DNA from: Ichthyophonus hoferi
Lineage: Eukaryota; Opisthokonta; Ichthyosporea; Ichthyophonida; Ichthyophonidae
NCBI GenBank assembly: GCA_002751075.1
Contig: NAOQ01000060.1
Coordinates: forward strand, 117,291 to 181,290
Length of the DNA: 64,000 bases
Direction: 5' to 3'
A program made the translations under genes and the position numbers. The notes under the pieces are model-generated. The model did no database searches. It was not told the origin of the DNA and saw only the letters and a program-made list of their open reading frames with translations. How positions within the stretch are numbered: position 1 is the stretch's first letter; each line of letters begins with the position of its first letter. Of the stretch, positions 1-14,358 are shown piece by piece.

Positions 1-387
1 TATATATATATATATCTATAAAGTAAAGACAGAGCAAAAATGGATAAGACTGATAGATTGAATTGAGAAAAGAGAACAGTATTTCTTTCTGTTGAGAGTT
101 ATTTTAACAAAGAAGCTTAAAGAAAGAGAATAAATAGAATTGAACATACCGACTGGGTGGACATAATTTTAATTCCAAATTTCCCATTTCCTATTGGAGG
201 AACCCAGGCATAAATCTTTCCATCTCGATAGGCTACAAGGTTGCGTTGACCATCTTTACTGTCTTTCCACTAATGAAAAGAGAGTATTATTGGGTTATTA
301 TCATGAATAGATGATGAAAAAGATAAAATAATTACTGTAATGAAAGACTGTTGTGTTGTGTTGAAAACAAAATATGACATGAAATTA

Positions 388-422
<35 letters not shown>

Positions 423-3141
423 AATTCATTTACTAGCTTAAACTTATATTAAAATGTTGTAAATCATCCATGAAAAATGTGACACTAGGGAGGTTAATTC
501 ATCTTTATTTTTAACCAATCATTTATCATACCTTCTCAAAGGACTGCGAAGTAGTGACGTCATTGCTATCCGCATCCACCAATAAAAACGGACCGCCTCC
601 CACTGCCATGCTCTTCTGCATGTCAGCTGGTTAAATGCATTAAGACTTGGTTAGAATATGTGTGAATGCGGAGGCTTATCCTGATACAAGAATTTATCTC
701 AGTCGTTATAGCTCTTCATAACATGTGTATACGCTATATGGTTGCAATATACGTACTACAGAGATGTAATTCCTCGCCATAGAACAATAACCAATTTCAG
801 TAAGACATAAGATAAAACCAGTTGGTAGAGAAAAGGAGAGTTACATAAATTAATGACAAAAAATAGTGAAACTGCAAAAATTATAAGGAATAGTGTACTT
901 ATGAATTTTTGCAATGTTTTAATATATGTGGCGTGATATATAAATATATTATATTATATATACACGGCAAAGCATGTCTGGTTTTATCTCGTTGAGAGTT
1001 GCGTGTATGAAGGAAATAGTGTAAGTCTATTTACTTGCTTATGTATGTCATTAAAGATGTGCTTTCCTCTGCTTTTCTTGTAAGTGTTTATATGTGTCCG
1101 TAAATAACAAGAAACATAATATGTATGCATATCTAGCAGTTATGCTATTCATATAGGCTTAGAAGGGAGTGTATGTGGTGCTAAAATAGAGTGTGTGAAA
1201 GTAGCATTATAAGCATCGATAGAAAAATAAGAAAGAAACCATAGCAGCATAAATCAAGAATACAAAATGCAAAATAAAGAACAAAACATCTGACATTGAG
1301 TTATATATTATTTATTTTTGATAATACTGGTGGTGGGCTAGATATTGAAGGAAAAGCACTAAAGAGGGTAAGAAGAAGACTAGGGGGAAAAGGGGGGTTG
1401 ACTGTATAGTAAAGTATAAACCCAAGGAATGATTTATCCTAGTGGAGTTCATCACAAAATGTATGCAAGTGTATGCAAATATTCGTGTATATGTATTGCA
1501 TTTTAAATTGCAATATTATTTCCCTTGAATGCTAAAAAGCCTGTGGCTATACCAATTCTTTCTCAACTGAAGGTCACATGTATTTATATAAATACCCACG
1601 TTTCAGTGCAACGAAGGGTGCTAACCCTTGTCAATACACGAGATAATGAGTTTTAAATGATATGAGTTGTAAATGATATGTATGAAATGTACGGTAATAT
1701 CTAATATATAATATATATCTGTTGACTTACGTCGATATTGCTAAAGTAATTAGTAGGTGTGGCCGCCTATCTAGATAGCCTCCCGTACGTGCAAGTAATA
1801 ATGATAGATAGATTATAAAATTCATATTTGGCGCCTTAATATTTAATATTCAGTTACTATTGGTTGTTAAATATAAAGTCCCCCATGAAGACTGATATAA
1901 ATTCTTTAAGATCAATTACCAAAGAAGGTCAACATCACTGATCAATTAATGATATTTGAACAAAATACTGTGAAAATCTGGAGACTTACATTTTTAAATT
2001 ATGAAACTATAGGAATATTTATTGTATAATAGTAGATTTTTCTAGGAAATATGGAGCTAAAGATCATAGAGGGCGCCAACATTTTTGAAAAATATATAGA
2101 CTCAGATTGGTGCAATTTATGATAAGAACGAGTGAAGGTACAATATATCCTTACTAAATAACTTCATTAGATCACTTTAATTTAGAACTATGTCATATAA
2201 AGTCGCCAGATTAGAGATTAGATTTTCTTGTTTGGTTTTAATAAATTTTTTATACTAAACTTTACAGTAGTCTATGGATAAATACATAATTGTTTTTTAC
2301 TATTTATGTATTGGCTTGTTTCAAAACTATCACATCACCTCTAATCACTATACTAAGAACAAAGGCATTTTAACAACTTTCGGATTTAATTGGCTTTTAG
2401 AATAATATCAAAGCTGTAAACCAATATAGTGTTTTCACATAGTGCACGTGTTAAAATAGATTGTATTTTAGTTTATTACTGGTCGTAGCTAATTGACGTA
2501 CAGTACTATTTGTTCAAATATATTATACTTTAGTCTATTAATTAGTAATAATTAATTAGAATAACTTCAATCAATGAATTGCACCAACTATTTTTCCAGA
2601 CTACATATATCATAGTAATTTCTATTAATACTAAATGATTAGAGTTAAAAAGTATGTATCCAAATTAATTAGCTATTCTTGTTTTAACACAATTTTACTT
2701 ACTAGTTTTTATTTATTAATAGGTACATACTAATATTGATATGATGTTTTTTTTTCGCTTATCTGACATAAATAAATCTACAAATACCTATCTAGATCAT
2801 AGGTATGATTGAATTGGAAGCATTTAAATCATGCTAAAAACAACCAATAAAACCGATATAGGGAATAACATCCAGGTCTTTGGAAAATTCAATCTTTTTT
2901 CTTCTAATCGAAGCCGAAAAGTCGAATTACAAACCCGTGAGACAATGAATTTATCAAAAGAATATTTTTATTAAGAAGCTCATGGTTTGCAAAACCTATA
3001 TATGAATCTTGAATGATTGGAGTGAATACAAAAGTTGATGATTTATACTAAAATCTGTGTTCCAATGTTACTCATACCTTCAATTCTGTCTTGCCTGATG
3101 TAGCCATCATGCAACAGCATATCAATATTGTAACTATCCAT
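1..3141 (-). CDS. Unrecognised gene, first three coding exons; runs off the left edge
   Basis: Three exons on the minus strand join in one frame: 3141-3078 (starts at ATG, ends before a gtatga donor), 626-532 and 269-150. The phases agree (1, then 0, then 0), and the last exon ends at a gtatgt donor, so the gene continues beyond position 1. The 93 readable residues begin MDSYNIDMLLHDGYIRQDR and later hold a glycine cluster (MAVGGGPFLLVDAD) and an aromatic stretch (LVAYRDGKIYAWVPP). There is no signal peptide or membrane segment. The first intron is about 2.45 kb. The acceptor at 627 was preferred over an AG closer to the exon because only it keeps the frame open. I do not recognise the family. 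The splice signals and phase agreement make a real gene likely; the function is unknown. Confidence 0.6.
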
Positions 3142-3966
3142 AGTGCTTAGTTTTATCATTACTTTATTTACCACATTACTGTTATAGGGCAGAATGTTGG
3201 AAACGCTGCTATTGCTTTCCTACTCAAATTGATCAAAGACATCTTCATTGCCTTTCAGAATTTGATAATTGCAATTCACAGCTATGTTTATGATATTATA
3301 TTTTATTGAAATACTAATCACAATGAAAAAATGAATAACAATAATAATAGCAATAATAATAGCAAATAACCATTTTATTGCAATTATATTGATCTATGCA
3401 CGATATAATCTTTATAAATTCCAATCATTTAGTCTGGAATATATAAAAATAGTTGGTCTTCTTAATCTTAAATAAAACTAATCAGTATAATATTGATAAT
3501 AAATGATGCATGTTAATTATTATTCTTATCTTAATTAAATCAATTTTATATATGACGTTATCATAACAAGGGCCAATCATTAAATATGGAATATAACCAT
3601 ATATGAATTTTTTTGACTGGCGCTCTTAATGTGAGAGAGAATACATTAGATTGATGCAATACAATAAATACGTATATATAATTACCATACTAAAATAGTT
3701 TAATATAGTATATGTTACAAGATCATTAACTTTCAATGAACATGTAGTTACAATTGATTTGTTGATACATAGGTTGCATGTCAATGAGCCATATAAGGAA
3801 ACACTGAATATTTTATGATTGATTTTATTTAAGCTATTAAACCTGGTTATATTGGAGTTGGCCAAAAATTAGCACTGGCGATAAAACAAGGCATTAAAGA
3901 AAACAAAAATCAATAAGAAAAAATCCTAGCTCACATATGTAGGAATAAAAATAAAGAAAAGCCCCT

Positions 3967-4500
3967 GCTCACACATATGTGGTATCAATAGCAAAATACA
4001 AAGCTCTTGTAAACGCACACAAAATTACTTTGTATTTTGTTATATATAAAAATGTATTTGTAATATACACATCATTATTGTAATGTCTAATCTATCACTG
4101 GCTTTCATATATAATAATAAGTGTCCAAATTGCATACTTATTTAGAGCTCAGAGAACTGCCTACTGACATTAAATAGTGATGAGAGTTATTATAAATGTT
4201 GTAATATGTCATCACTTACTGATCAATCTCATTTTTCAATTTCCAAATTCACACCCAAGTGCATTAGTGCATCTAGTCCTTCTGAATTAGAACAGAGATG
4301 TAAGTACTACATCCCGTTAGCTAGATAATTGCTATATGGACCTTCAATAGAACTATTATCACATCAACTGAGCCTTAAAGCCAGATCTGATCAAGTGACT
4401 ATTACTAACACTGGTCAAGCACTATTAACTACCAGTTATACAATTAGAGATCCCAACAGCTGTGGACAAGTCAATAGAACTGACACAGTTTCTAATAGTA
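3967..4500 (+). repeat. Dispersed repeat R1, copy 1, with relic of a conserved protein
   Basis: Aligns along its length with the reverse complement of 25630-26135. Shared landmarks include the ends (GCTCACACATATG against GCTCACATACGCG), AGAACTCAGAGAACTG-like sequence near 4150, CCTTCTGAATTAGAACAGA near 4277 and ATACAATTAGAGATCCC near 4438. In both copies the translated DNA shares short motifs (PSELEQ, YGPSIE, YTIRDP), so the family once encoded a protein. Both copies look old and broken, with several breaks. The protein family and any terminal repeats are not recognised. Confidence 0.6.
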
Positions 4501-4980
4501 AATATAATTATCAGAATATACAAATGCAATATAATGTGTATAGCTATTACTGCAGTATTAATTGTATATATGTCAGAATTGCAGTTTTTGCAGCCAGTGT
4601 TGCAATATATGCAGCTGCAGATGCTGTGCTCATCTGAAATTTGTTTTTCATGACTATCCATGTTATTATAATTTCCGACTGCATTTTCAAGCATATTCAG
4701 AATTTCTTAAACTACTGTATTGTAAGTACTTACGCCATTCCCTTTTTCGTCCTTATCCTTTTTCTTTGTTCAATTTCTCACATAAAGTAATATTTCAACA
4801 TTAAATTTATCACAATTACAATTACATGTACTTGTGTTTGCGCAAGCTAACTGTCAGTCACTAGAAAATAAGGACACTGTAATGTTACAGCTAATGACAA
4901 AGTCTACCATTTAGTAGAATGAACTTTAATTTAAGTGTGAATCTAAGAAAGAAACAAAATATTGTGTAGAAAGGATATAA

Positions 4981-5455
4981 TAACTTGCGGGAAATTGAGG
5001 GAAGATTATCAGGCCAACAAGACAAAAAGATTCAAAAGGAATAATCATTCAAAAGTGGACGACAATAGCATCCTTTGGTACAGCATAGACGTGTCCTTAA
5101 CAATAATTATGGGCCTTTTCTCAACACAAGAACACATCAAAGACATCTCTACTGAGGCTGTAAGCTTATGTGTGGTTCAGGGACTCTCCTCAAAAAATCA
5201 ACCCTCAAAGTTTAAAAAGGATGTACCAACTCAGGGGGAGTTAAAGGAGGAATTCTGGGTCATATAGTCGGTGAATTTCAAGAGGAATGGTCATATGGAG
5301 GTAGACGAAGAAAGCACCCCTTGGAACAGCAAAGATGCATCCTACAGGCCCTACCTCAACACATGAACAAGAGCAAGATAACAGCAAGACATCCTCATTG
5401 AGGATTTGAGCTAATGCGTAGTTTCATGTACGCTCACCATAAAACTAACCCTCAG
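4981..5455 (+). repeat. Diverged tandem duplication, two units of about 230-245 bases
   Basis: Unit 1 (about 4981-5215) and unit 2 (about 5226-5455) align from end to end with substitutions and small gaps: TTCAAAAGGAATAATCATTC against TTCAAGAGGAATGGTCATA, CTCAACACAAGAACACAT against CTCAACACATGAACAAG, and AAATCAACCCTCA against AAACTAACCCTCA. Unit 1 is open for about 100 codons on the plus strand, unit 2 is not. The sequence is less AT-rich than its flanks. Origin unknown. Confidence 0.6.
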
Positions 5456-7036
5456 TCGGTGGGTTACCTCCCCGCATACTTGTGGGAATGTAGGGGAAGT
5501 GTTGGAGAATGTTGGTTATAAGCTTCAGACTGAATACTCTATGATACTAAATACTAGATTGGTTGTGTTTACAGCATGTGAATTAAAGTTACTAACGGCA
5601 TACTGTGCTATTGCAATTAGCTAATCTTTTATATAACTAATTTACTGGTTCTGCGGCTAGTTAATATACCAACGGGCTCGAGGTTCTGCTTGGGAATTTC
5701 ACCACATTTTAATATATATATATAACTTACTGATGAAAATATATACACATGTATTTGCAATAGATTTTCCAATATATATGAACTAAATAGATCGTATTAC
5801 ATGCAAAATAAACTATTCAAGCCAATACGCATTAGTAGAATTTTTATTCAACTACACAAAACAATTACAATCCTTATTGTCTGTTTATATACATTATTAG
5901 TTGTACTAAGCTTTTATAGAAATTGATAGCCAAAATACGAATAAAGATATATGCTTAATAAGTATACACTAAGATAATATTAGACAATGTAAATTATTAT
6001 GGAAAGCGTAAAAACCACGTCCTTGAAAGAAACCAGTGTGGTTAAATACTTGTATTTACCTTAGATAAGATTAGAGTATTAGTAATTGGCAAATTATTTT
6101 GTGTACAAATAACTCCCTTAGTCCATCAATGGCGGACAATGCCTTTTATTTGAAACAGGCCAAAAACTTGTTTCATGTTCCCGTTGTCTAATTCAATCGA
6201 GTCAATAAATTAAACAAATACCGTACATTGTGTCTATGTTGATCAATAATACACAGTAGATCGTAGATATCTCCTCATTGGTCTTCCATTTTATTTTATA
6301 GTATCTATAGGTGACAGGTAATCATTTGCATATGCATCTCTATATACGTCATTTGAAACCAATAATCTAGATGCCTTTTTTTATTGTTAGACAAAATGTA
6401 TGGACGAGATTATTTAAACATTTAGTAGTTTATTGCAAGATTTTTCAGGTACGGAGATTGATAATTGTTTTAAGGGTTAATTGATCAATAAATTGAGATA
6501 AAAAGCTGTTGTCCAAGGGGAATTTTGAATTACTAATTTAGAAACAAAATTAATATATGTAAAAACTTTATTGTGATAGGAAAAATGAGAAAATTACATC
6601 TTTGTAAATCTAATTTATGTTCAAATTTAGCCCGGCCACCAGACCAGTGTAGTACAGGTTGATTGAAAAAATATCACATGTGCTCATTACAGAGCATCAG
6701 AAATATTTGTCATTTGCAAAATATAAAAACATAATTACTATTATGAGAATGCGCCAGTCATAAAAATAACAATTAACAAATATAAGACCCCTCTGTGCCA
6801 ACTATACTTTGTAACAACTCAGAAAAAATAACTGAATGCTGCACAAAATGTTATATTAAGCAATCCCTAGCCTCGTATTTCAACCTAGTATACGGGACAA
6901 CAACTATGAATAGCATGGTAACACAATTGAAGTGTAATATCATTCATATATATTAAAGCCAGAATTGTAATGCGATTTAATAGAAACAGATCATTGCACA
7001 GAACAACTTATTTCTATTCAAGTCAGTATTGATGCT

Positions 7037-10000
7037 TTAGTCAGCCTTGACGGTAAGAGTGCCTTTCCATAAAGACACAACATCTTTAAAAAATGGCCTC
7101 TCCTGTAGAGAAAGAAACAATAGCGGGCATGGATAACGGTAGTAGTTTGTCAGTGAAACTTTCCGTTCCCAAAAATAAAAACCCGATATAATAGAATATA
7201 AGATATTATGAAAAGATATTTAGAACGTACTACATGGTATATTAACCTAAGTAGATGTAGCTATTTTGACTTTCGGACAAATACATACACGTCATATATG
7301 AAAGTTCTAGAAAATACAAGTCAATGACTGAACATTGCCTAAAGTTCCACATAAATTCACATAGCTAGAAAAGCTATCGATGTATGATACTGGACATGCC
7401 ATGATTTATAATTATAAAACTCTTTCATCCTTCATGTGTATTTCAATCTCTAATTCATACTATACGTAACGTATGACCCAAGTAAATATATAAATGCTGT
7501 GTCTATATTAAATGCCTAGTTTCAGGGTTAAACATTCGGATATATAAGGTCAAATGCCAATGAATATCTATATGTCAAGCTTCAATAAGCCTTCGTTTAC
7601 CAACCTTCCAGGCAGCCAAAGCAGCGGTAATAGTCAAGCACACAACTCCAACACCAATGTGCATCATTCTGAATTGGTAACGTCCCCACAACGTTTCAGC
7701 AGCTTGCTCTTGCCGTTGTAACTGTTTAGTAGATTCAAAAGGGGATCAGCGATGTGATTCATTTTAACATTTTCCATACAAAAACTACTTGCATTGATGA
7801 AGATAATCAATGCGTAGCAGTTAAGTATATCATATATATTAACCATATTAAAGCATTGTTATGGTGATTACAAAGCACATTAGCAACATAGTGGCAGCTT
7901 TTTAGTGTTATTATAGCTCTATGGGAGTATATCATTCATCTTATAATCATCATCACTACAAACTTGGAACGCACTAAATATAATATAATATAGATTGATG
8001 ACTAAATGCTTTGCTATTTTAAAAATATATGTATTCAGTCAGAATGGGCGGTAAAAAAGATAATTTAAGACAGGGCCCGGAAACTAAAACATTACTGAAT
8101 TAAACCAAAATATAACAAAAGAAATTATCAGGAAAGAAAAGGTAAAATATTTAAACGTATTGGCTTGACTTGAGGTATTATCAAATGTAAATTAATTAAA
8201 AATAAATTTAAACGCGGAAGAGAATAACGAAGAAATAACAATATATACCCAATTTGCGGACATCCAAGTTATCATTGCCGATAGAGCCAAGGCTATAGTC
8301 AAATGTAAATCGGGAAACACCATGGTAAGCGGAGAAGGGGCGCTAGGCAAAGCTTTCTTAAAAAAATCTCGAATAAAGTATATAGCGTATGCAATTCTCA
8401 TGCCCATGTTGACACAGTTGGCTGCAATAAACCCAGCTGCAGCTAAGGGGCTACGGGTAAGAACCAAAGAGGCGCCAAGAAACACAAAAGAGAAGATAAC
8501 CATAAGGCGATTGTAAAAATCAAGTTGTCTGGGTGTAGAGGCAGCACTGACAAAGCATTCTCCTGAGAAAGTAAATACGAATGAGTTCATGAGATATATT
8601 ACTTTATTGTAATCAATGTTTTTAGATACCACACAAGAACACTGATATACATAAGCATAAACTATTTAAGATAATACCCATGCAGCTATGCAACTGCATA
8701 GGTAATTTTGTGTATTACACATGCGTATAAGCCTTCAGCAGCCTATTCGTATACATATACTAACATAAACAATTGCATACAGACACGCGTGAAAAAGGAC
8801 TTGGTCAGATACATACATACAAACGCACGCAATCACATATACGTTATAATATACAGATACATACATAAATAAATATCTACAAACACGTGTATATTCACTC
8901 ATACGAATATCAAAAAAAACACATTAGCCATATTCAAGTTACAATATATACGTACAACTATGTACCCATACATTTAATTCAACCTATAAATATTTATATA
9001 AACATATGAAAGAACCCCCTTTTGGAAATCTATATACATAAGCCTGTCTAATTACTCTTTATAACACAAATAGTTTCACTAATTGCCATTTATTTATTTT
9101 CATTCATTACTTTACCAACTTGCTACCTAATGCCTAAGTGTATTATTCCTCAAAATACTCAATATTAGTATTAATTATATATTATGCAACAGCTACATCA
9201 ACCCCTACAAGCTTTTTTTATGCATCTATTGCTATCCGCCTATCGACCTTCACATGTTGTTTCATATATAGCTACAGACCTCTTTCTATATATCATGATT
9301 ATCCAATACATGTACATGTATATTGTACACCTATCACAGAAACTAGATTAATTCCAGACCATGAATATCGCTTGAACCAAGCATACGACAACGTCAGATA
9401 TTAGTGTTTTCGGATATAGAGACGAGGAATAAAACGTACCAACACCGTTAAGAGCTAGCAGCAGCACATATAGGCAATACCACGATAGTAGGTATGGTCC
9501 GGATCCACCGCTTAAATTCCTTCCACCATACATATCCAAGAGAATGGTGGTATAGGCGGGTCCGAAACACAGGAATACCAACCCGATGAGTAGTCCAAAC
9601 TGTGCTTGAAAAAGAGCATGTTAACGATATAGGTATATGTATATAAAGGGAACCACACAGAGAGAAAAAAAATGAAAGGTAATAAAATTAATAATTAACC
9701 TAAGAACGAATCGGATAAATATATTTGGAAAAAGAATAAAAAAATCAACAATACGGAGCAAGGTTATATATTCAGTAAATTAGTAGGATATGTATAAACA
9801 ATTGGGAATATATAAGGGTAGAACAGGTATAATACAACCTTTAAAAGTGTTTGTAGGGCTTTGGCAGACAGGCGTACGTTGTGATCATTTATCGCCTTCT
9901 TATCAGTACTAACACTATAATTTACTGTTCGGTCCAGAACTTGGGTGAAGAATAAATAATAACTCTCCTCTGAGAAACTCAAGAGTAAGTATATTAATGG

Positions 10001-13000
10001 ACAAAAAAAAGATTATATATATACGTGCAATAGGGAAAGAGAAATAGGAAGCGGGGTAAATGGGATATGATGCCAAGAATATTAAAAAGTTGAAAAAATA
10101 TAGAAAACACCTTACCAAGGCTACTAGCATCAACTAGAAAGATAAAGCATCAGAGTGGAGAGATATAGATGGTATGACTTAATAAAGGTATATCATAACT
10201 AAAGAAATATATACGTATATATTCCTCCTACTGTTGTATACGACATATTTATGAGTGTTTCCTTGTATCTTCAATCGAGTGAACGAAAACGTATTAGTAC
10301 GTATACTTACACATACATGTTAGATATGGAAATTAATTTATAGTGTATAAATATATATATATATATATGTGTGTGTGTGTATATGTGTATATGACTACAC
10401 GTAGTACAGACCCCCAATAGAGCCATGAAAAAGGAAAACTTACCAATAGGTTGAAAGAGAAAGCGGGCAACAAGGGAGCCCAGGTTGGACACGACATCAA
10501 AGATACCTTGCTCGCCAAAATCAATCACAGCAAAAACGGTCATAATATATCTTTCTCCTACATGGAAGAAGACGGGAAAAAGGATTGAACAAGAATGGAG
10601 TACATAGAGCAAACTACAAAAATAATAAACACAATATTTTGATGTACTAACTTAAATGTAAGCACGTATAGGGTAGTGAGATCTGCTAATGAGATCTGTT
10701 AAATAGTGCCCAAGCTCTACAGCACAAGAATAATAACTGTTTTTATAAGAGAATGATATAGTTAAACACGTTTCACTCATAAAGTAATAGCAATATTTTA
10801 AAACCAAACTAATTTCAATGAGAAAAAAAATCCAAATCAAATGTTACGAGAGCTATAAACTCGCTTTAACTAAAATTGCATGCCGTAGGTGAGATTAGAA
10901 GTATTATTTTGAAGCCTATGTAATGGCTGTTTGTCCTAGGCTGACTGTAGCCATTAATCATAAGGTCGATATATTTTACAGCATAGGTCTTGACACCACC
11001 AATAAACAACAAAAAGAAATTACCAGCAATATGTTCTTTTAGGGTTAACTGATACCGTATGTAGGTGTATATAAGTAAACTAAATGAACTCGCAAATAGC
11101 ATAAAGAAAAAATGACCTTGGATAGTAACTATGATTGTTCAATATGTGTTTGATAGTACACTAGAAAGTGTGTGTTAAGGTGACAATCCAGTGATAATAT
11201 AATCATTTTATAAAAGTTAAATTAGATAGACCTCTTATATCTGCGTATTTATGTAGGTGTAGCGCATAATGACCTTTTATAAAAGTACATGTGCCTACTA
11301 TAACTGGTGTAAAAAGAATAGAAAAGTTCTTACCTTCTGTCAACAATTGTTTCATAACAGATTGTTTAAAAAAAGACACCACCAAGGGCCCCACTGGTTC
11401 GCATTCAGATAAATCCTTCTCATTTATTGGATGATGGGTATGAGGAAGAAGCTCAAAAATACTACTGATTGGTAATTTTGGCCAACTCCGTTTCTGATCA
11501 CCTTGTATTTTTAAGGCCATGTACCCTGGAACCCAAATGCTAAATTATTAGCGGATATGAACAAGTAATGTGTATTGTAATAATTATCTACCTAGGGTTA
11601 GTCATAAATACAAGTGCTAGTACTAAATATTGCTCCAAATATTTTTTGTCCCTGTTAATGCTGTTTGTGTAATTCACCACTACAGTAGTCCCCATGCATT
11701 CTCAATGGCAGCCTTTATCTATCTCTTCTCTCATATTAAATAATAACTAATTACAAACCAGGTCATTCACTCCGTACATATATATGATTGCTTTCATAAC
11801 TGTGAGCTTTCTTTTTTAATAATATATTCACTCCGGAACCATCTTTTTAGTATACTACACGATCCAGCTATTCTTACGACGCCTATCTGGCAAATGATGT
11901 TGGAACATATGTTATATAAATCAATTATAATATTTTCATACAAATAAAATCTTATACCATTTCATGCAAGTTTAAGAAATAACACCAACTTGCATATTGG
12001 TGCATCCATGACACCTATAAAAATAACAAAAGAAAAGAAACTATTGAGTATACAATGGAAGCGAGCCATTATCATTGCTTGGATATAAAGATAAATCTAA
12101 TACTACAAAGAACGATAAAACAAAGTAATAATAAAATAAATAAAGAGGGATATGGGAGAGAGTGAGAGCCATACCATAATAACCCAAAACCAGTACTATT
12201 GAAAACAGACATTGGGCCAATCCAAACAATAATAATCCCATCTTGGGTTTAAGTAGTACCAATGCAACAGTTAGCAGACAACGAGCCGTCAACGCCATCC
12301 CTAATAGGGTTAATCATCAAATGATCAGTGAAGTTCAGTTACATTAACTCATGCTCACCATGTTTACGGAGTGCTTATGTATTTACACTGTTATGAAACC
12401 TAGATTTAAGACATAAATATATATATCTTCTTCTTCATAGATGCTAAAGATAGTTAAAAAATCAAAGGTGAAGAGGTATAAGAGAAGACACTAGTAGCAA
12501 AAATGACAAACATAATACTAACAGAGAAAGACAAGTTAAGCCATTATGGCAAGAACATACCTTCAACTAAAACACGAGAACCAACAAAGAGGTGAGCTTG
12601 TAAAAATATGTAGGCTGGTTCGGCCATCAGCTCGATAACTAGAGCTAAACAGTATAGCATTACACTACATAAGTAGGCATATATTTTGTTTATTTATGTG
12701 TTAATGAGAGGATGCGCGTAAATATATTTATATAAATATATGCTAGAGTGTGTATATTTGTAACGTATATGCTCAGATGCAACAAAGCAATAGTACATCC
12801 TTGTCATCATACAAATTAGTTGCATTATTAACCACATTGATCATATAGACAATTTAGTACTCCTATAATTACTTGAAATGTGCAGTACGGGAATGTACTT
12901 CACTGTGTGAGGGGCATGCTTATAGTAGTTTAGATGATAATCAATACATATATGCAAACCAGCAATATATACAAACTATTTGTATGTTAAAAAGCTTTTA

Positions 13001-13704
13001 AAAAGAAGATATTTTATGTAGACTATTGTATTATCGATTCTATGCATGTTGAAAAAAAGCAGTAGTAAACAGACAACGCAACAGGGGGTAGAGCACGGAA
13101 AATGAAAAGGGAACGGCATGGGTTTGCGGAGTGGATGACCTACCTTTCATGATAATAATGTAATTCAGCACTGGGTTGTTCTAAATAATATATCCACGTA
13201 TAGCCAAAGAAAGCAGCGGTTGCTATCCCAAACGGTACACTTTATAATAAAACGAAACAGTCAGAAAATATAATTCCAATTAAATGCCGGAAAAAACAGC
13301 ATATGATGTCTTTCATACGCACAAAATCCAAGTCTATTAAAATAAACATGTTTAGTGTCTACTGTCAAGTCATGGAAAAAACCAAATAAAAGTCTTTTTC
13401 ACAGTAGCCAAGAGAAATATAGCATTTTATGTACACTACGAGATAGCAATAACAGCATTCGGTTATATTATTAGCCTATACTATGCTTAAGTCATGTCTT
13501 CCTTCAATATATATATATATGGTTATATCTCTGTCTTCTTGCTTTTATCCACATATGTATACAGAATATATAATGATGATAAAGAAACACAGACATAGCA
13601 TAAAGTGCATCTGCATGTGCAGCCATACATCCTACAAACTCATAGATATATACACCCACACTCATCCATCCATCCATACATACATACGTACATACATACA
13701 TACA

Positions 13705-13735
<31 letters not shown>

Positions 13736-14290
13736 CATACATACATACATACATACATANNNNNNNNNNNNNNNNNNNNNNNNNNNNNNNNNNNNNNNNN
13801 NNNNNNNNNNNNNNNNNNNNNNNNNNNNNNNNNNNNNNNNNNNNNNNNNNNNNNNNNNNNNNNNNNNNNNNNNNNNNNNNNNNNNNNNNNNNNNNNNNNN
13901 NNNNNNNNNNNNNNNNNNNNNNNNNNNNNNNNNNNNNNNNNNNNNNNNNNNNNNNNNNNNNNNNNNNNNNNNNNNNNNNNNNNNNNNNNNNNNNNNNNNN
14001 NNNNNNNNNNNNNNNNNNNNNNNNNNNNNNNNNNNNNNNNNNNNNNNNNNNNNNNNNNNNNNNNNNNNNNNNNNNNNNNNNNNNNNNNNNNNNNNNNNNN
14101 NNNNNNNNNNNNNNNNNNNNNNNNNNNNNNNNNNNNNNNNNNNNNNNNNNNNNNNNNNNNNNNNNNNNNNNNNNNNNNNNNNNNNNNNNNNNNNNNNNNN
14201 NNNNNNNNNNNNNNNNNNNNNNNNNNNNNNNNNNNNNNNNNNNNNNNNNNNNNNNNNNNNNATACATACATACATACATACATACATACA

Positions 14291-14324
<34 letters not shown>

Positions 14325-14326
14325 CA

Positions 14327-14358
<32 letters not shown>

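Larger units (their letters stand above)
3142..7036. other. Intergenic region upstream of the unknown minus-strand gene
   Basis: This lies between the start of the partial minus-strand gene and the 3' end of RFT1. It contains R1 copy 1 (3967-4500) and the tandem duplication (4981-5455). The stretch 5456-7036 is AT-rich with no exon, RNA gene or repeat that I can support. Confidence 0.5.
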
